NCBI GenBank assembly: GCA_029339195.1
Contig: JAPTJF010000048.1
Span: 62,001 to 126,000 of the forward strand
Direction: 5' to 3'
DNA length: 64,000 bases
Origin: Micractinium sp. NFX-FRZ
Taxonomy: Eukaryota > Chlorophyta > Trebouxiophyceae > Chlorellales > Chlorellaceae
The stretch's first letter is position 1. Every line of letters begins with the position of its first letter. Below the pieces are notes generated by a model. That model was given only the letters and a program-made list of their open reading frames with translations. It did no database searches and was not told the origin of the DNA. Made by a program: the position numbers and the translations under genes. Of the stretch, positions 1 to 10,766 are shown piece after piece.

Positions 1-176
1 TCAAGACCAACGCCACACACTTGGCATCCAGAATGCACAGCGGGGCGCCCCGGCTTGCGTCGCTCTTTCTCTGCAGCAGAGCCTCCCCCGGACGAACCGG
101 GCTGCAGCTGGTGCTGTGCCACTTGGGGCTGGGCCTTTTCCTGCTGCCCTCCGGCAGCGGTTGAGTCGTCCACCAT
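1..176 (-). CDS. N-terminal exon of a possible SBP-box transcription factor (partial)
   Basis: An ATG at 176-174 opens a reading frame that stays open to the left edge of the window, about 58 residues. The start is acidic and Gln/Ser/Gly-rich. A basic AT-hook-like stretch (KERRKPGRP) follows, and then a cysteine pair in GCQVCGVGL just before the window ends. In SBP (SQUAMOSA promoter-binding) proteins the DNA-binding zinc domain begins with a very similar CQV...CGVDL segment, so I read this as the start of an SBP domain. The usual spacing there is C-x4-C, whereas here it is C-x2-C, which is why the call stays tentative. Any other C-x2-C zinc finger transcription factor is possible. The gene is divergent from the one starting at 1102. 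Confidence 0.4.
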   Translation of the reverse strand, partial: MVDDSTAAGGQQEKAQPQVAQHQLQPGSSGGGSAAEKERRKPGRPAVHSGCQVCGVGL

Positions 177-1101
177 GCTGCCAACCCGCCGCGAGCTCAC
201 GGGGAGGGCTGAAGCGGGACAAGTCACGCCTCCCGCCTGCGCAGGCGCCCAAGGAGGGACCGAGGCATGTTCGGTTGGCGGCGCCGCAGCTTGGAAGTGT
301 AAAGTGGCAGTGGCGGTGCAGACGGCGCTGGAGCAACTGCTGCACCGGAGCAGGCCGCTCCGGTGAACACAAGAATGTTGAAGAGGGGTCCCAATCAAGC
401 GCTCAGGGCCTTGCGCTACCCTGCAGAAAATTCAGTATTGCTGTAAGCGACGGGAAAATGCTCCCAATGTGTGGTGCCGCGTCCTGCGGGGGATGCCGTG
501 CCAGCCTGCCACTTGGCATGGGCCCGGCCGGGACCCATGAAAGGTTTGTGAGCCTAGGCATTCGGTGCATGTGCTTACGGAATCGGAAAGCAACGTATGA
601 AGGCATCGGTTTGTAAGGAGACTGATCAATACAAGCACGGCTTTTACCCTCAGAGTGTTTTTACCTACAGGGTTTTTACCGCGTCCGGGATATGGTACAG
701 CCGCCACAGAGACTGCGTGACTGTGTGCCTGCTCACCCAGGAGCCCTTCCATGTCCAAAACAGACTGCTGCCTTGTTGTGATGATTATGTACGCGTTGGG
801 GCTGCGCGAACTTACGGCATGGGTGGCGACCGAAACCACTGGCAGGCTGGTGGAGCCCGCCACCACCGCTTGCGCCCCGGCGGCCTGGCCGCGCCGGCTG
901 CGGCCCTTGTTTGCTGGTCAGCGTGGCACAGTGCACGACATGGGCTCAAGCAAAGCTTTCCATGAGCATGCACCACTGGGGATGCCCTGCCAACTTGGAG
1001 AAGACGCCGGGAGCCTCTGCCACGTCACGCCAGCTATGCCAGCTATCAAATTTGTTTGCTCGCTCTCTCCGGTCAACTAGCATTCGTTCACATCAGCCAC
1101 A
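177..1101. other. Divergent intergenic region
   Basis: About 925 bases lie between two divergent genes. Reading frames here are short and carry no motif I recognise. It should hold both promoters and 5' leaders. I could not point to a specific control element. Confidence 0.4.
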
Positions 1102-3393
1102 ATGGGCGATTCACGTAGCGAGCTCAGCGATTACTCGGATTACAGCTACGACTCAGGCGCGCCATCGACTATCGCAGACCTGTTGCAACGGTTCACTATT
1201 GATATAAAGCCCGAGATCACACTGAAGCTACGATCACAGTGCGTTTCCACCCGTCGGGGGCCGGTGGCCAAGTTGGGCGCCGCTCTGCCTCTGTGCGCGC
1301 CCTGTGCCTGCAGCGGCAGGAATCGTGGCAAGGAGCCAGGTGCCGCCCGCCGGATGCCCTGGCCTGCGCCGCAGCCCACCGCTGCAGGTAGCTCTCCGGC
1401 CTGCCACCCGCCGCCCGCCTCGTTCGCCCTCTGTGCTCTGCACTGCCACCCGCTGCAGGGTTGGCCCAGTGATTCTGGGTGCTGACCTCACGCGCATCAC
1501 GGGAGCCAAGAGCAATGTGGGGGCCCTTGTGGTGAGTCGCAGCTGGCCGCTGCTTGCGCTTCCCTGCTGCCCGGGTGGCGGCCGGGTACGGCGCGCCGCA
1601 GCGCTCTGCCCTGCTTCCTGGGTGCGTCGCTCCGCTCACCACTCCGTCTGCCCCGCCCTGAATGGCATGCCCCTGTTGGATCATCGCCGTCTCAGCCTCC
1701 GCCCACCATGCGCATTCTCTGCCAAGGCGGACCCGCCTCCCTGCCGCCCAGCCGTGTCCTCCCTCATTTGCCGCACCCCTCCCGTCCTGCCCTGCTTGCT
1801 GGCTCCTTCCCTGAAAGCGTTGAGGCCTCCCCGGCGATCCCTTGAAACCCAACCAGCCCTGGCGCCAGCGCCTGCCTACAACTGACCCCATCCCACCTGT
1901 GCCCACCTCCCTCCACGTTGCCCCCCCGCCAGATCAAGCCCTCCAACCCCAACCAGCCCTGGCGCCGCCTGCGCATGGACAACACCGGCACGCTGACGCT
2001 GCGCTCCCGCAAAATCGAGTGGTGGCTCTTCGCGCTGGACTTCACAGCCCACGCCAACCCCATCACCCGCACGTTCGACTTCTCCTACAGGTGCGCTGCG
2101 CACGCTGCGCTGTGCTGCGCTGCGCTGTGTTGCGCCACCACCAGTGCTGTGCTGCGCTGTGCTGCATTGTGCCGCCGCGCTGCGCTGCCTTTGCGCATGG
2201 TCTGCAGGCGCCTGCAACTGGGCGGTGCTGCTGCGTTGCACTACGCACAACGGTATAGATGTGCTGCACACGTGTAGCTGTCACCTTCGGGGGATCAGCA
2301 GCACAGGGCTGCGCTTGCCTGCGGTACTGGTTGCTGCACGATGTGTACCAATCAGCCAAGTGGCGTGGCTTCACCCTCCTGCAGGGTGGCCACCAAGTGG
2401 GACATCAAGCGTGGCGAGTACAGGAACAAGAAGGCACTAGAGCTGGGGGAGAAGACGGGGGCGCGCGTGCACTACAACATCTCCTACTCTTACCCCTCCA
2501 TCGATGGGTGAGACAGCAGGGCCTACTGCATGCTTCATTCCCAGGGTGGGGGGGAAGTCCCGGCCCAGGGGGGCTTGGCTGCCAGGCAGCTGCAGCACCT
2601 TGCCCTCAAGCTGCCATTGCGGGCTTGCTTGCGCCAGGGCTGCCCGCCGTGCACGCGTGTGTTGGGTGCTGGGCCGCCTTGTGGGCCGCCTGGTTGCCGC
2701 CATGCCTTTGCCGGCCTGGCCACCTGTGCTGCCCCCGCTTCTGGAGCGTGCGTGCTGAGCCACATCGAGGCACGCTGCGCCTGCTGACGCTGCTGCGCTG
2801 CGCGTGCTGTGCTGTGCAGCTCCATTGGCACGGCGGCGCGGCGCGGCGTGTCCCAAGAGACCCACACAGAGCTGGGGTACGCACACCTAGAGATACCCCG
2901 CTTAGAGCTTGTGGTCTGGCCAAGCGGCCGCCCCGCCCCGCCTCTCTCGGCATCAGCGGCGCCTGCAGAGCCCGCCGGCAGCGGCGAGGGCACGGCAGAG
3001 GGCGGCAGGGAGGCGGTGGCCTGCGGCGGCGCGGCGGGCGGCGGCAGCAGCGGTGCCGCGGGAGGAGCAGACTCAGCACGTGCTGGTGCAGCCAATGGTG
3101 GTGGCAGCAGCGGCAGCAGCAGCGCCAGCGGGGCGGCCAGCGGGAGCGGGCCGGCACCGCCGTGGGGCCACATCAGCAGCCGGCAGCAGCAAGGTGCCCG
3201 CCGCCTAGCGGGGCACTTGAGGGCCTTGGCCAGCAGGGGTGCAGGCGGCGGTGAGCACGGCGCGCAGCAGCGCCGACAGGCTGGGCTGGAGGAGCTGAAC
3301 AGCCACCTGGCGAGCATTGAGGGGCGGTGGTGGGACGCCAGCGGCGGCAGCTTCACTGCCAGCGGCGGCGTGGTGAGGTGGGCGCAGAGCTGA
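1102..3393 (+). CDS. Unrecognised five-exon protein, beta-strand-rich
   Basis: Five exons join in phase: 1102-1238, 1459-1531, 1933-2090, 2385-2507 and 2820-3393, giving about 354 residues. All introns are GT-AG. The first 30 residues are Ser/Asp/Tyr-rich. The middle (about residues 30-165) alternates hydrophobic and polar residues with many Trp, Tyr and Phe (for example KIEWWLFALDFTAHA and ARVHYNISYSYPSIDG), as in amphipathic beta strands. That recalls an outer-envelope beta-barrel, but this is inference only. The last 150 residues are a low-complexity Ala/Gly/Ser linker ending in an Arg-rich helix. I do not recognise the family. The clean joining of all five exons and the contrast of the conserved-looking middle with its introns support a real gene. 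Intron 2 carries a copy of the start of exon 3 (see repeats). Confidence 0.65.
1847..1876 (+). repeat. Intronic copy of the exon 3 start
   Basis: About 30 bases around AACCAGCCCTGGCGCC repeat, nearly unchanged, 100 bases further on at 1947-1975, inside the first codons of exon 3 of the gene at 1102-3393. The copy lies in the preceding intron and has no AG acceptor directly before it. Confidence 0.7.
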
Positions 3394-4378
3394 GACGTGA
3401 GCAGGGAGCGCTCCGTGGCTGCCTGCACCTGGCTGGCCCGGTCTGCATGCCACCCCCTCTCAACGCGCTTCATCTCCCTGTCGCGCTTATGCCACCCACC
3501 CCAGCTGGACCGCACCGCCCCTCGCCGGCGGTTGCTGTGTCAGGCCTGCCTGCCCTTTTTTGTTGGCTGCAACTTACTTTGCTCTGATCCGTTGATTGCT
3601 GCACTGCTCACTGCCTTAAATTTTAGTTTTCTGGCCCCGCCCGTCGCGCGTGTCAAGCCAGGGCTGCTCTTTTGACACCTAGTCTAGAGAGGATCAGAAT
3701 CAGATCAGCAGGGCATGCTACATACGATACAACTTGCTCAAACAGAAGCCTTGGGTTGGCGTGTAGTCAAAAGCAGGGGGATGAAATGGTGGGTTGCAGA
3801 GCAAGGGAAACAGAGACGGACAATTTTCACTTTTGTGCACAGCCGTGGCAGTGCACATTGCAGGCTGGGCCGCATCCCGCACCAGGACGCCTGTTGGCAC
3901 TGGATATGCGTAGCTGCCCCGCTGCCTCACTGCCAGCATCTGAGAAGCATCGCATGACTTGGGTGCTGCAGCTGCCTGCCATAGCGGCTGCAAGGCGAGC
4001 ACATCAGTGCCTGCTGAAGCGGGTGCTGCATCGCCCCAGGCTTCCTGGCTAGGTGTCAAATCCATCCACCCCCCTGCAGAAAGGGGCACACGCCAGGGGG
4101 CGGCAGGTCCAACAATCAAGAAGACATAGATCCCCACCCTGCAGACCCTGCACAACCCGCATACAAGGTACGTGTGTGAAAGCGCGAGGGGCCAGCATGT
4201 TGCTTGGTCGGCCCTGCCGCTTGCTCAGCCACCCGCCCACACCATCCCGCCTGAGCACGACGTACACGCCTGGTCCAGCCCTCCAACTGTTTGGGCAGTG
4301 CACTCGCCTATTGTGGCATTGGACCCCTTGAGGGCGGCGCTCGACGCAAGTGCCAGAGGGAAGTATCAACCACCCAGC
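3394..4378. other. Convergent intergenic region
   Basis: Nearly 1 kb lies between the 3' ends of two convergent genes. I see no further gene. It should contain both 3' untranslated regions. The AT content rises around 3590-3680. Confidence 0.4.
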
Positions 4379-5064
4379 TCACCAGATTTCGTCGTCTGGC
4401 ACCTCCCGCACCTCCAGCCGCGTGTAGCCGGAGGGGACGCCTGCAATGCAGGCCCGCACAATGCCTGTGGAGGGCACAGTGCTGCTGCCGCTGCCGCCGT
4501 ACTTCCACACCTCCACCTGGCATACACATGAAGAGGGCAGGCAGGCGAGAGGAGGTGAGGGGTAAGACGCGAGCTGGGCTGGGCAGCGGCAACAGCAGGG
4601 CGGGACAGCTGTGACGGTGGGGCAAGGCTGAGAGGCACTGCCAGTACGGACTGGTGTGCAGAGGCAGCAGCCTGGTAGTCATTATCCTCGCCAGCATCCT
4701 CCCTGCCGCCGTCTCCACAGGTGGCAGCGGCCTGCCCCACATGGCTTGCCCCCCTGCCCCCGCTGCTGCCCACCTCGCACACCCCGCAGCTGCCTTGTGA
4801 GCAGCCCAGAGTGATGTGCGCCCCTGCTTCTTTGGCCACCTGCACATATTATCCACCAAAAGAGCAGTGATTGCTTGGTAGCATGGCGAGGGCTTGATCG
4901 CGTCGGTAGCGGGTGCGCTGGCAACACAACACGGGAGGCACGCGCTGCCTGCTCAACGTGCTGCATGTTTTCATCTCACCTCCCACAGGTTCTGCCCTGG
5001 TTGCGCGTCCACAGTGATCTCATCACCCTCCAAAATGAACGTGACTGGCACCGCCGCTCGCTGC

Positions 5065-5103
<39 letters not shown>

Positions 5104-5282
5104 GGTCCTGCTGCCGCCGCCGCTGCCGCAGCTCCAGGTTGCTGGGCTGCCACTGGCGCGGCTTGTTGCCGCCTAGATGGACGGGTGGGACAAACAGTTG
5201 CACGCATTCTGGTGCTGGGTCCGCTGCAGGCTGGCTGGCTGACGCGCAAGGCGCCACAAAGTTTGAGGCAAGCGCCGGGCAT
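4379..5282 (-). CDS. Plant-type [2Fe-2S] ferredoxin-like protein
   Basis: Three exons (5282-4980, 4839-4774, 4516-4379) join in phase to about 168 residues. The C-terminal 80 residues form a plant-type ferredoxin fold: VTFILEGDEITVDAQPGQNLWE, then CSQGSCGVC and a fourth cysteine in VRACIAGVPSG. These supply the C-x4-C-x2-C...C ligands for a [2Fe-2S] cluster, so the protein should carry single electrons. The first 80 residues are Arg/Ala/Gln-rich with few acidic residues, like a chloroplast transit peptide, and include a run of about ten glutamines just before the domain. The start at 5282 is the first in-frame ATG; a second at about residue 26 is possible. It resembles the divergent plastid ferredoxin-like proteins more than photosynthetic ferredoxin. 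Its redox partner cannot be read from the sequence. Confidence 0.85.
5061..5101. repeat. CTG triplet run encoding polyglutamine
   Basis: A nearly pure CTG run on the plus strand reads as CAG codons for the glutamine stretch in the ferredoxin-like gene. Triplet runs like this recur across the window and are prone to length changes. Confidence 0.9.
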
Positions 5283-5720
5283 GTCGCAGATGCGCGTCTG
5301 CGCCTTTATAATTCGCTTGCGATATCACAAAAGCAGAATTACAGGGGCAAACACACGACAGGCGCGATCGCCGAAGCGAATTCCACAAAAGAAACTTGGG
5401 AGGAAGGGAGGAGGCCGGGCAGTCTCCTTGGTGGCCAACGCGCCGGCTACGTGCTCCATCTACGCTCCGATCGGCGTCCTGAGCACGGTTACGGGACAGG
5501 AGGGCAGGCATTGGCAGCGACGTAGCGCCCATCAAAGAGGAGCCGCCTCAGCGTTTGGCATCGCGTGCAGCAGAGAGTGGTGAGTTGCTGGAGTGCACGG
5601 GGCTGGCGAGCGGAGGCCCCCTTCCCGACAGCAGTCTGGATGAGTTCTGATCGTGCCTGGCCTTGCCTTGGGTGCCTCCTTGCGTGTTACAGATTTGGAG
5701 CAGGCGCGCCCCCAGCAGCC
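5283..5720. promoter_or_regulatory. Divergent promoter region of the ferredoxin-like and SR45-like genes
   Basis: About 440 bases separate two head-to-head start codons. The stretch 5300-5400 is less GC-rich than its surroundings. I recognise no specific binding site. Confidence 0.4.
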
Positions 5721-7123
5721 ATGGCCCGCTCGGGCTCCGCCAAGAGCTCGAGCTCGTCGGGCTCCTCCTCCCGCAGCAGTGGCTCCTCTTCCTCTAGCGG
5801 CACCAGCTCCAGCAGCGGCACCTCCCGCTCCAGCGGTTCGCCCTCCGGTTCCCCTTCACGCGGCCGCTCACCGCCCCGCCGCGGTGACCGCCGCAGCAGT
5901 GGCGCCGACGCCGCCGCCAAGCCTGCAGCCGACGGCAAGCCGCAGGAGCGCAAGCCTGCGGGCGGCGAGGCGGCAGCAGGGCCTGCAGCAGCGGCGGCTG
6001 CAGCAGGGGGTGATGATGGCAACACACGCCTGCATGTGGGGCACCTGACCCGCAACGTGACGGATGCACACGTGCGCGAAATCTTCGGGCACTTTGGAAA
6101 GCTGCGCAGCGTGGAGCTGGCAATGGACAAGGTGGTCAACCTCCCCAGGTGGGTGCTGGCCTGCCTGCAGGGGACAGCAATACACACAGCTGGGTGCTGC
6201 CGACTCCAGGCCAGCCAGCAGCACTGCGAGCCGCCGGCGCAGCTCAGCAGCAGGGGTGCGGGCGGGCGGTAGGGCGGTGTGTGGACTTGCTGGTCCCGGC
6301 TGGGTGACTTTTCATGGCGTATGCAACAGCCAGGCACAGCGGGCGTGCTGTGCTGGTTATGCAGCGGTCAGCAAGCGCACTCTGCTAGCCACGGGTTTGC
6401 TCACCACCTTGGCTAGCCCATGATTGGCCAGCTTGCCCCTGGCTCCAAGCAGTGCCCCATGGTAAACTGCCCCTGCCCACCCTCCCGAGCTGCAGGGGCT
6501 TTGCTTACGTGGAGTTTGAGACCCGGGCGGCGGCAGACAAGGCGCGGGACCACATGGATGGAGGGCAGATTGACGGCAACACAATCGCCGTGCAGTTTGT
6601 GCTGCTGCCCAAGCGGAGGGAGCCCAGCCCGCCGCCCCCACGGCGCGACGAGCGCGGGCGGTCACCGCCGCGCCGCCCGCCCAGCCCCCGGCGCCGCAGC
6701 CCGCCGCCCCGGGGAGGCCGCAGCCCGCCGCCGCCGCGGGGAGGCCGCAGCCCGCCGCCGCGAGGTGGCCGCTCGCCGCCGCCGCCACGGGGTGGCCGCT
6801 CGCCGCCGCGCCGCCGCTCCATCTCACCCCCACGCCGCCGCAGCCCGCCGCCTCGAGGCGGGCGCTCACCGCCCCGGCGCGGGCCCAGCCAGCGCCGTCG
6901 GAGCCGCAGCCCCTACAGGGGAGGTCGGCGCTCTCCGCCGCGGGGCATGCGCTCCCCACCCGGGCGCGGCGGCCGCCGCAGCCCGCCACCTCGCAGCCGC
7001 CGCTCGCCCTCGCCCCCCAGGCGGCGGGGCCGCAGCAGCAGCAGCAGCAGCCGCAGCAGCGGCTCAAGCAGCAGCTACAGCAGCGACAGCAGCAGGAGCC
7101 GCAGCCGCAGCCGGCGGAAGTAG
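5721..7123 (+). CDS. SR45/RNPS1-like splicing and exon-junction factor
   Basis: Two exons (5721-6148 and 6496-7123) join in phase to 351 residues. The start sits in a good context after GCAGCC. The order is an N-terminal Ser/Arg-rich region (about residues 1-60), an Ala-rich linker, a single RNA recognition motif (about 100-178) with RNP2 LHVGHL and RNP1 GFAYVEF, and a long C-terminal region of RRSPPPRGG-type repeats ending in SRSRSRSRRK. An RRM flanked on both sides by RS regions is the hallmark of RNPS1 in animals and SR45 in plants. These act in the nucleus as splicing activators and as part of the exon-junction-associated ASAP/PSAP complex. The single intron splits the RRM. The C-terminal half is highly repetitive at DNA level and likely varies in length between strains. 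Confidence 0.9.
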
Positions 7124-7453
7124 AACCACTATGGCGTGCATGGCGTGCATGCTGAGCATGCTGTGCATTGTTGGGCCGACCGCCAAGACATTGCTTGCCC
7201 AGTGCCAAGACATTGCCTGCTTTGCTGCCTCTGTCGTTGGTTGATAGTTTCCCATCCACCCCCACCTCTTCACCCTGCCCAAGCTGCATCCTGTGCTAAA
7301 TCTGTGACAGTCACGACTTTCATACAAATGCTGCTTAGAGTGCGAGATTTGCAGCAGGCAGAGGCACATCAGCGGGGAGCAGGCGGCAGGCAGCCTGTTT
7401 CAATAAATCGGAACGCAGCTGGACCATTAGAAACCACGGCAGCAGCAACGCCG
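7124..7453. other. Convergent 3' ends
   Basis: About 330 bases lie between the SR45-like gene and the 3' end of the IQ-motif gene. I see no coding signal. A short tandem of GGCGTGCAT appears just after the stop at 7133-7152. Confidence 0.4.
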
Positions 7454-9372
7454 CTATTCTGCCCAGCCTTCCAGGGGCTCCATGCTTGAAGGCACCCCCT
7501 CCACCACCTTGCCAGTGGGCCTGCTGCTGCCCACCCTGCGAATGCTGCGCCTGCTGCTGCCGCCGCTGCCGTGAGTGCCGCCTGATGCCGAGCGCTGCAG
7601 ATCTGCCACCCGCCCAGCCACCCGCTCCCTTGCCTCAAGTGCAGCTTGAGACGCCACAGAGCCTGCTGAGCCATCAACCCCGAGCTGCACGGTCTCTAGC
7701 AGCTGAATACTGCTGAGCCGGCGGTACAGGTGGCCAGCCGTACCGCTGCACCCTGCCTGACTGCTGCCATCGTACCCGCGTGCCGTGCGGCCACCGCTGC
7801 TGGCGGTACGTGGGGGCGAGTCCCAGCCACAGCTGCTGTCAGGTGTGGCGGTGCGTGGCGGAGTCGCACCGCTCTGGCCCTTGAAGCTGCTGGGGCTGTT
7901 AATTGCTGTCCGGGGCGGTGGGGGAAGGCACTGCTGCAGGCACCCCTGCGGCAGCGCTGGCGGCTGGGCGGGGCCGCCCCCTCGGCTGCTGCTGCTGCTG
8001 CGTGGCAGCGCTGGGCTGCGTGGCGGGGTGTGCCTGGGAGCGCGGGATGCGCGTGGTGGCTCAGGTGGTGCTATCTCTGGAGCCACAGGCTGTAGCGCTA
8101 CCTGCAGTGGTGGAGCTGGTGGTGACTGCGGTGCTTGCGGCTGCACTGGCAAGGGCTCATGCACTGCTGGCAGTGCCACTGGCGCTGGTGCTGGCGACGC
8201 CACCAGCGAGGCAGAGCTCGGTGGGCCAGCAGCAGGGGCAGCTGGTTCTCGGTGCGGCTGCGACAATGGAGGTGTGAGAACAGGCTCAGCTGCTGCCGGC
8301 GATGTGTGCGCCGCGCTGGCTTGGGCTTCTGGCGCCTGCTGCTCTCCTGCGACCCCCAGCACTGCTTGCTCTTCTGTAGCCTGCTGCTGGGTGCACGCCA
8401 CTTGCTGTCGCTGCTGCCCTTCCTGCTCATGCTCTTCTGCTGACCCGGCAGCCTCCGGCATTTGGCTGCTGCGCTGCTCCCGTCGCCGCCGCTTCTGCTG
8501 CGCCCGCCACAGCCAGCGCCGCCAGCTCCCCAGGCGGGCTCCAAGCGCCTGCCGTGCCAGGCGCCGCTGCGGTCCGCACACCCTTCGGTATGCACCAGCC
8601 AGGAGCCGTGCTACCAGGCGGTTGACCGCCAGCCGCTGTGCCTGCAGGGCCTGCAGCAGCAGCTGTGCTCTGTGCCGCCGCCACGAGCACTGAATAGTCA
8701 GCGCTGCCTGGATCCGCCGCCTTCCCACGGCTGCTTGAGCTGCCGCCAGCATGGATGCTAGGTCCTCTCCCTCACGGCCTTGGAATTCCTCCAAATCGCT
8801 GTCACTCTCGCTCCTGCTGTGCTCGCCTGCCAGCGGCGGCGGCTGTGCTGTGCTGCTGCCTGCGACGGGCCGTGGCGGTGGCTGGGCAGGCTGCTGCCAC
8901 GGCAGGGGAGACAAGCTGGCGCCTCCCAAAATGCCTTCCTCGTCATCATCAAGCACCATGCCCTGTGAAAAGTGGAGGGGCCAGACCAAGCTATTCTAAT
9001 CAGGCGTGGCGGGCCCCGACTGTCAAGAGCATCGGTGTTGGTGCGGTGGGTGCCCAGCGACCACTCCCACCCACATGCCATCAGCCCCGCAACTCACCGT
9101 GGACAGGTACTGGTTCAGGCGGCGCACCCTGCCCAGCACATCTGCAGGGGGCTGAGTACTGCTGCTGCCGCCAGCCACCGCCGCCTGTAGGCCCTGCCGG
9201 CAGCGTTCGCGGTATGCGCCGTCCACCGCCAGGCGTGCCGCTACCCGACCCAGGTCCTGCGACGGGCCTCCCGGCATACCGACGCTCAAGAGGCGTTCAC
9301 CAGAGCACGGGACAGAGGGAAGCCTGGTCAGGAGCTGTCGACATGCGGCGGTTGCAGGAGAGCCTGGGCCCA
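7454..9372 (-). CDS. IQ-motif protein, otherwise unrecognised (5' end uncertain)
   Basis: Two exons are clear: 9372-9098 and 8962-7454, joined in phase 0, about 590 residues. The upstream exon encodes a helical segment (DGAYRERCRQGLQAAV...RVRRLNQYLST). The downstream exon begins with an acidic patch (MVLDDDEEG) and carries an IQ motif, IQAALTIQCSWRRHRAQ, followed by a long Arg/Gln-rich helix, so it may bind calmodulin or centrin-like proteins. The remaining 350 residues are Pro/Ser/Ala-rich and low in complexity. No ATG suits the start of the first exon. A short exon beginning with the ATG at about 9549, spliced by a phase-1 donor near 9435, would fit but is unproven. The protein family and role are unknown to me. 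Confidence 0.65.
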
Positions 9373-9669
9373 CTGTGAAGAAACCCGGGTGCTATTGAAC
9401 TGCGGGTGGGTGCACAGCGGTGCGGAACCGGTCAATTTAGTCTGCGCGTCTTGCAGAGGTGGCAGAGCTGGTGCCAGCTCTGCCACCTGGTGCCAGCAGG
9501 TGGCAGATGCAAGGCCCCTCTGGCTTGCATTGTTTGTTTGCACCGTCATCGACATTACCCACACCCACACCGACATCCACCGACACTCAGGCAAGGCGAT
9601 CGGTCCCTGAGTGGCTTGCGGCAAACCGGGGGTGCTCGCTCCTTACCGCTACCTACCGCCCCTGCAGGA

Positions 9670-10766
9670 ATGGCTGATCTCGCCAAGGCCCTCTTCAACA
9701 AGCAAAACGGCACCCAGAACGGCACCCAGGAGCACAAGGGTGAGCAGAGGGGCCGATGGGCGACGGGCCCGATGGGCGACGGGCCCTTGGTGTGACCGTT
9801 GTTCCGACGGGTATTGTGTGGGGAGGAGGCAGGGAAACCCAGGTCCGACATCCGGAACGCCATGGCTGACGTGGGGTCGTGCCGCCGCCGCCGCTGCCGC
9901 TCCCGACCCGGCAACGTCTCACCCTCGTCCCGCGTATTAAAACCCTGCCTGTAGACAAGCTTGCCGCCAAGAAGCAGCACGAGAAGGAGGTGCATGATGC
10001 GCTGAAGCAGGCCCAGGTGATGCTAGTTTGAAGATGTGGTGGCTGGGGCGGCGAGGCGCGTTGGGGTGCACACCCGCCTCACCAGCACCCAGCTCGACTG
10101 CAGTGGCCCAGTCACAACCCGACCAGCTACTATCCCCGCTCCCCCTTTGCGCCTGTCCCTGCCTGCAGCGCGAGAAGAAGGAGGAGAGCAAGAGCAAGGC
10201 GGAGGCCGCCAAGGTGAGCATTTCTGTGCGGCGGTCAAAGGTTTGTGCCGGAGCGTGGAGGATGCCTGACGTGGGTGCTGCGCCGTGGTATCCCACATTT
10301 CAGACAGACATAAACTGTGTATGCAATGCTGTTACCATTGGTGCTGTTACCTTCCCGCCGTCCGCAGGCGCTGCTCAAGGAGGAGCGCATGCTGCACGAC
10401 ACCAAGCGCGCGCACGCGGGTGAGGCTGGGCAGGGCAGGGCTGATGCTTTTGTGCATGCCTGCGGGGCGGTGCGGCAGGCGGCCCGACACAATTCAAGTG
10501 GGTGCATGCGTGTACCGCCACTGCTGCTGGGTCCTATCGATGGTATGCTAGCAGGCTGCTTTCAGATATGAAGAGCTCCAGCTGCCCTTCCATTGGCTGG
10601 CTCGTCCCTTACGTGAACGCTATGGTGCCCGTGCCCCCGCACCTGTCCTTCCCGTCCCGCAGATGCGCGCCACCTGGCCAAGCGGGAGGAGCACAAGCAG
10701 ACGGGGCAGATGTGTGAGCACGGCGTGTGGCGCTGCAAGATATGCTTCCCCCACTCATCTCACTAG
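9670..10766 (+). CDS. Small coiled-coil protein with a Cys/His C-terminal motif
   Basis: Five short exons (9670-9739, 9955-10016, 10169-10213, 10368-10419, 10663-10766) join in phase to 110 residues. After MADLAKALFNKQNG the protein is a continuous Lys/Glu/Ala-rich helix, probably a coiled coil. It ends with CEHGVWRCKICFPHSSH, whose C-x-H-x4-C-x2-C spacing could bind one zinc ion. I do not recognise the family. All five junctions follow GT-AG and keep frame, and the exon coding is charged and regular while the introns are not, so the gene looks real. Its start lies close to the 5' end of the IQ-motif gene on the other strand, so the two probably share a promoter. Confidence 0.75.

Noticed and set aside
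2093..2180. GCTGTGCTGCGCTGC-type tandem sequence
   Set aside because: It is simple low-complexity sequence within an intron and needs no special explanation.
7785..8693. A 302-residue open frame on the plus strand
   Set aside because: It is antisense to the IQ-motif exon, has a composition of Cys/Ala/Gly typical of shadow frames in GC-rich DNA, and no motif.
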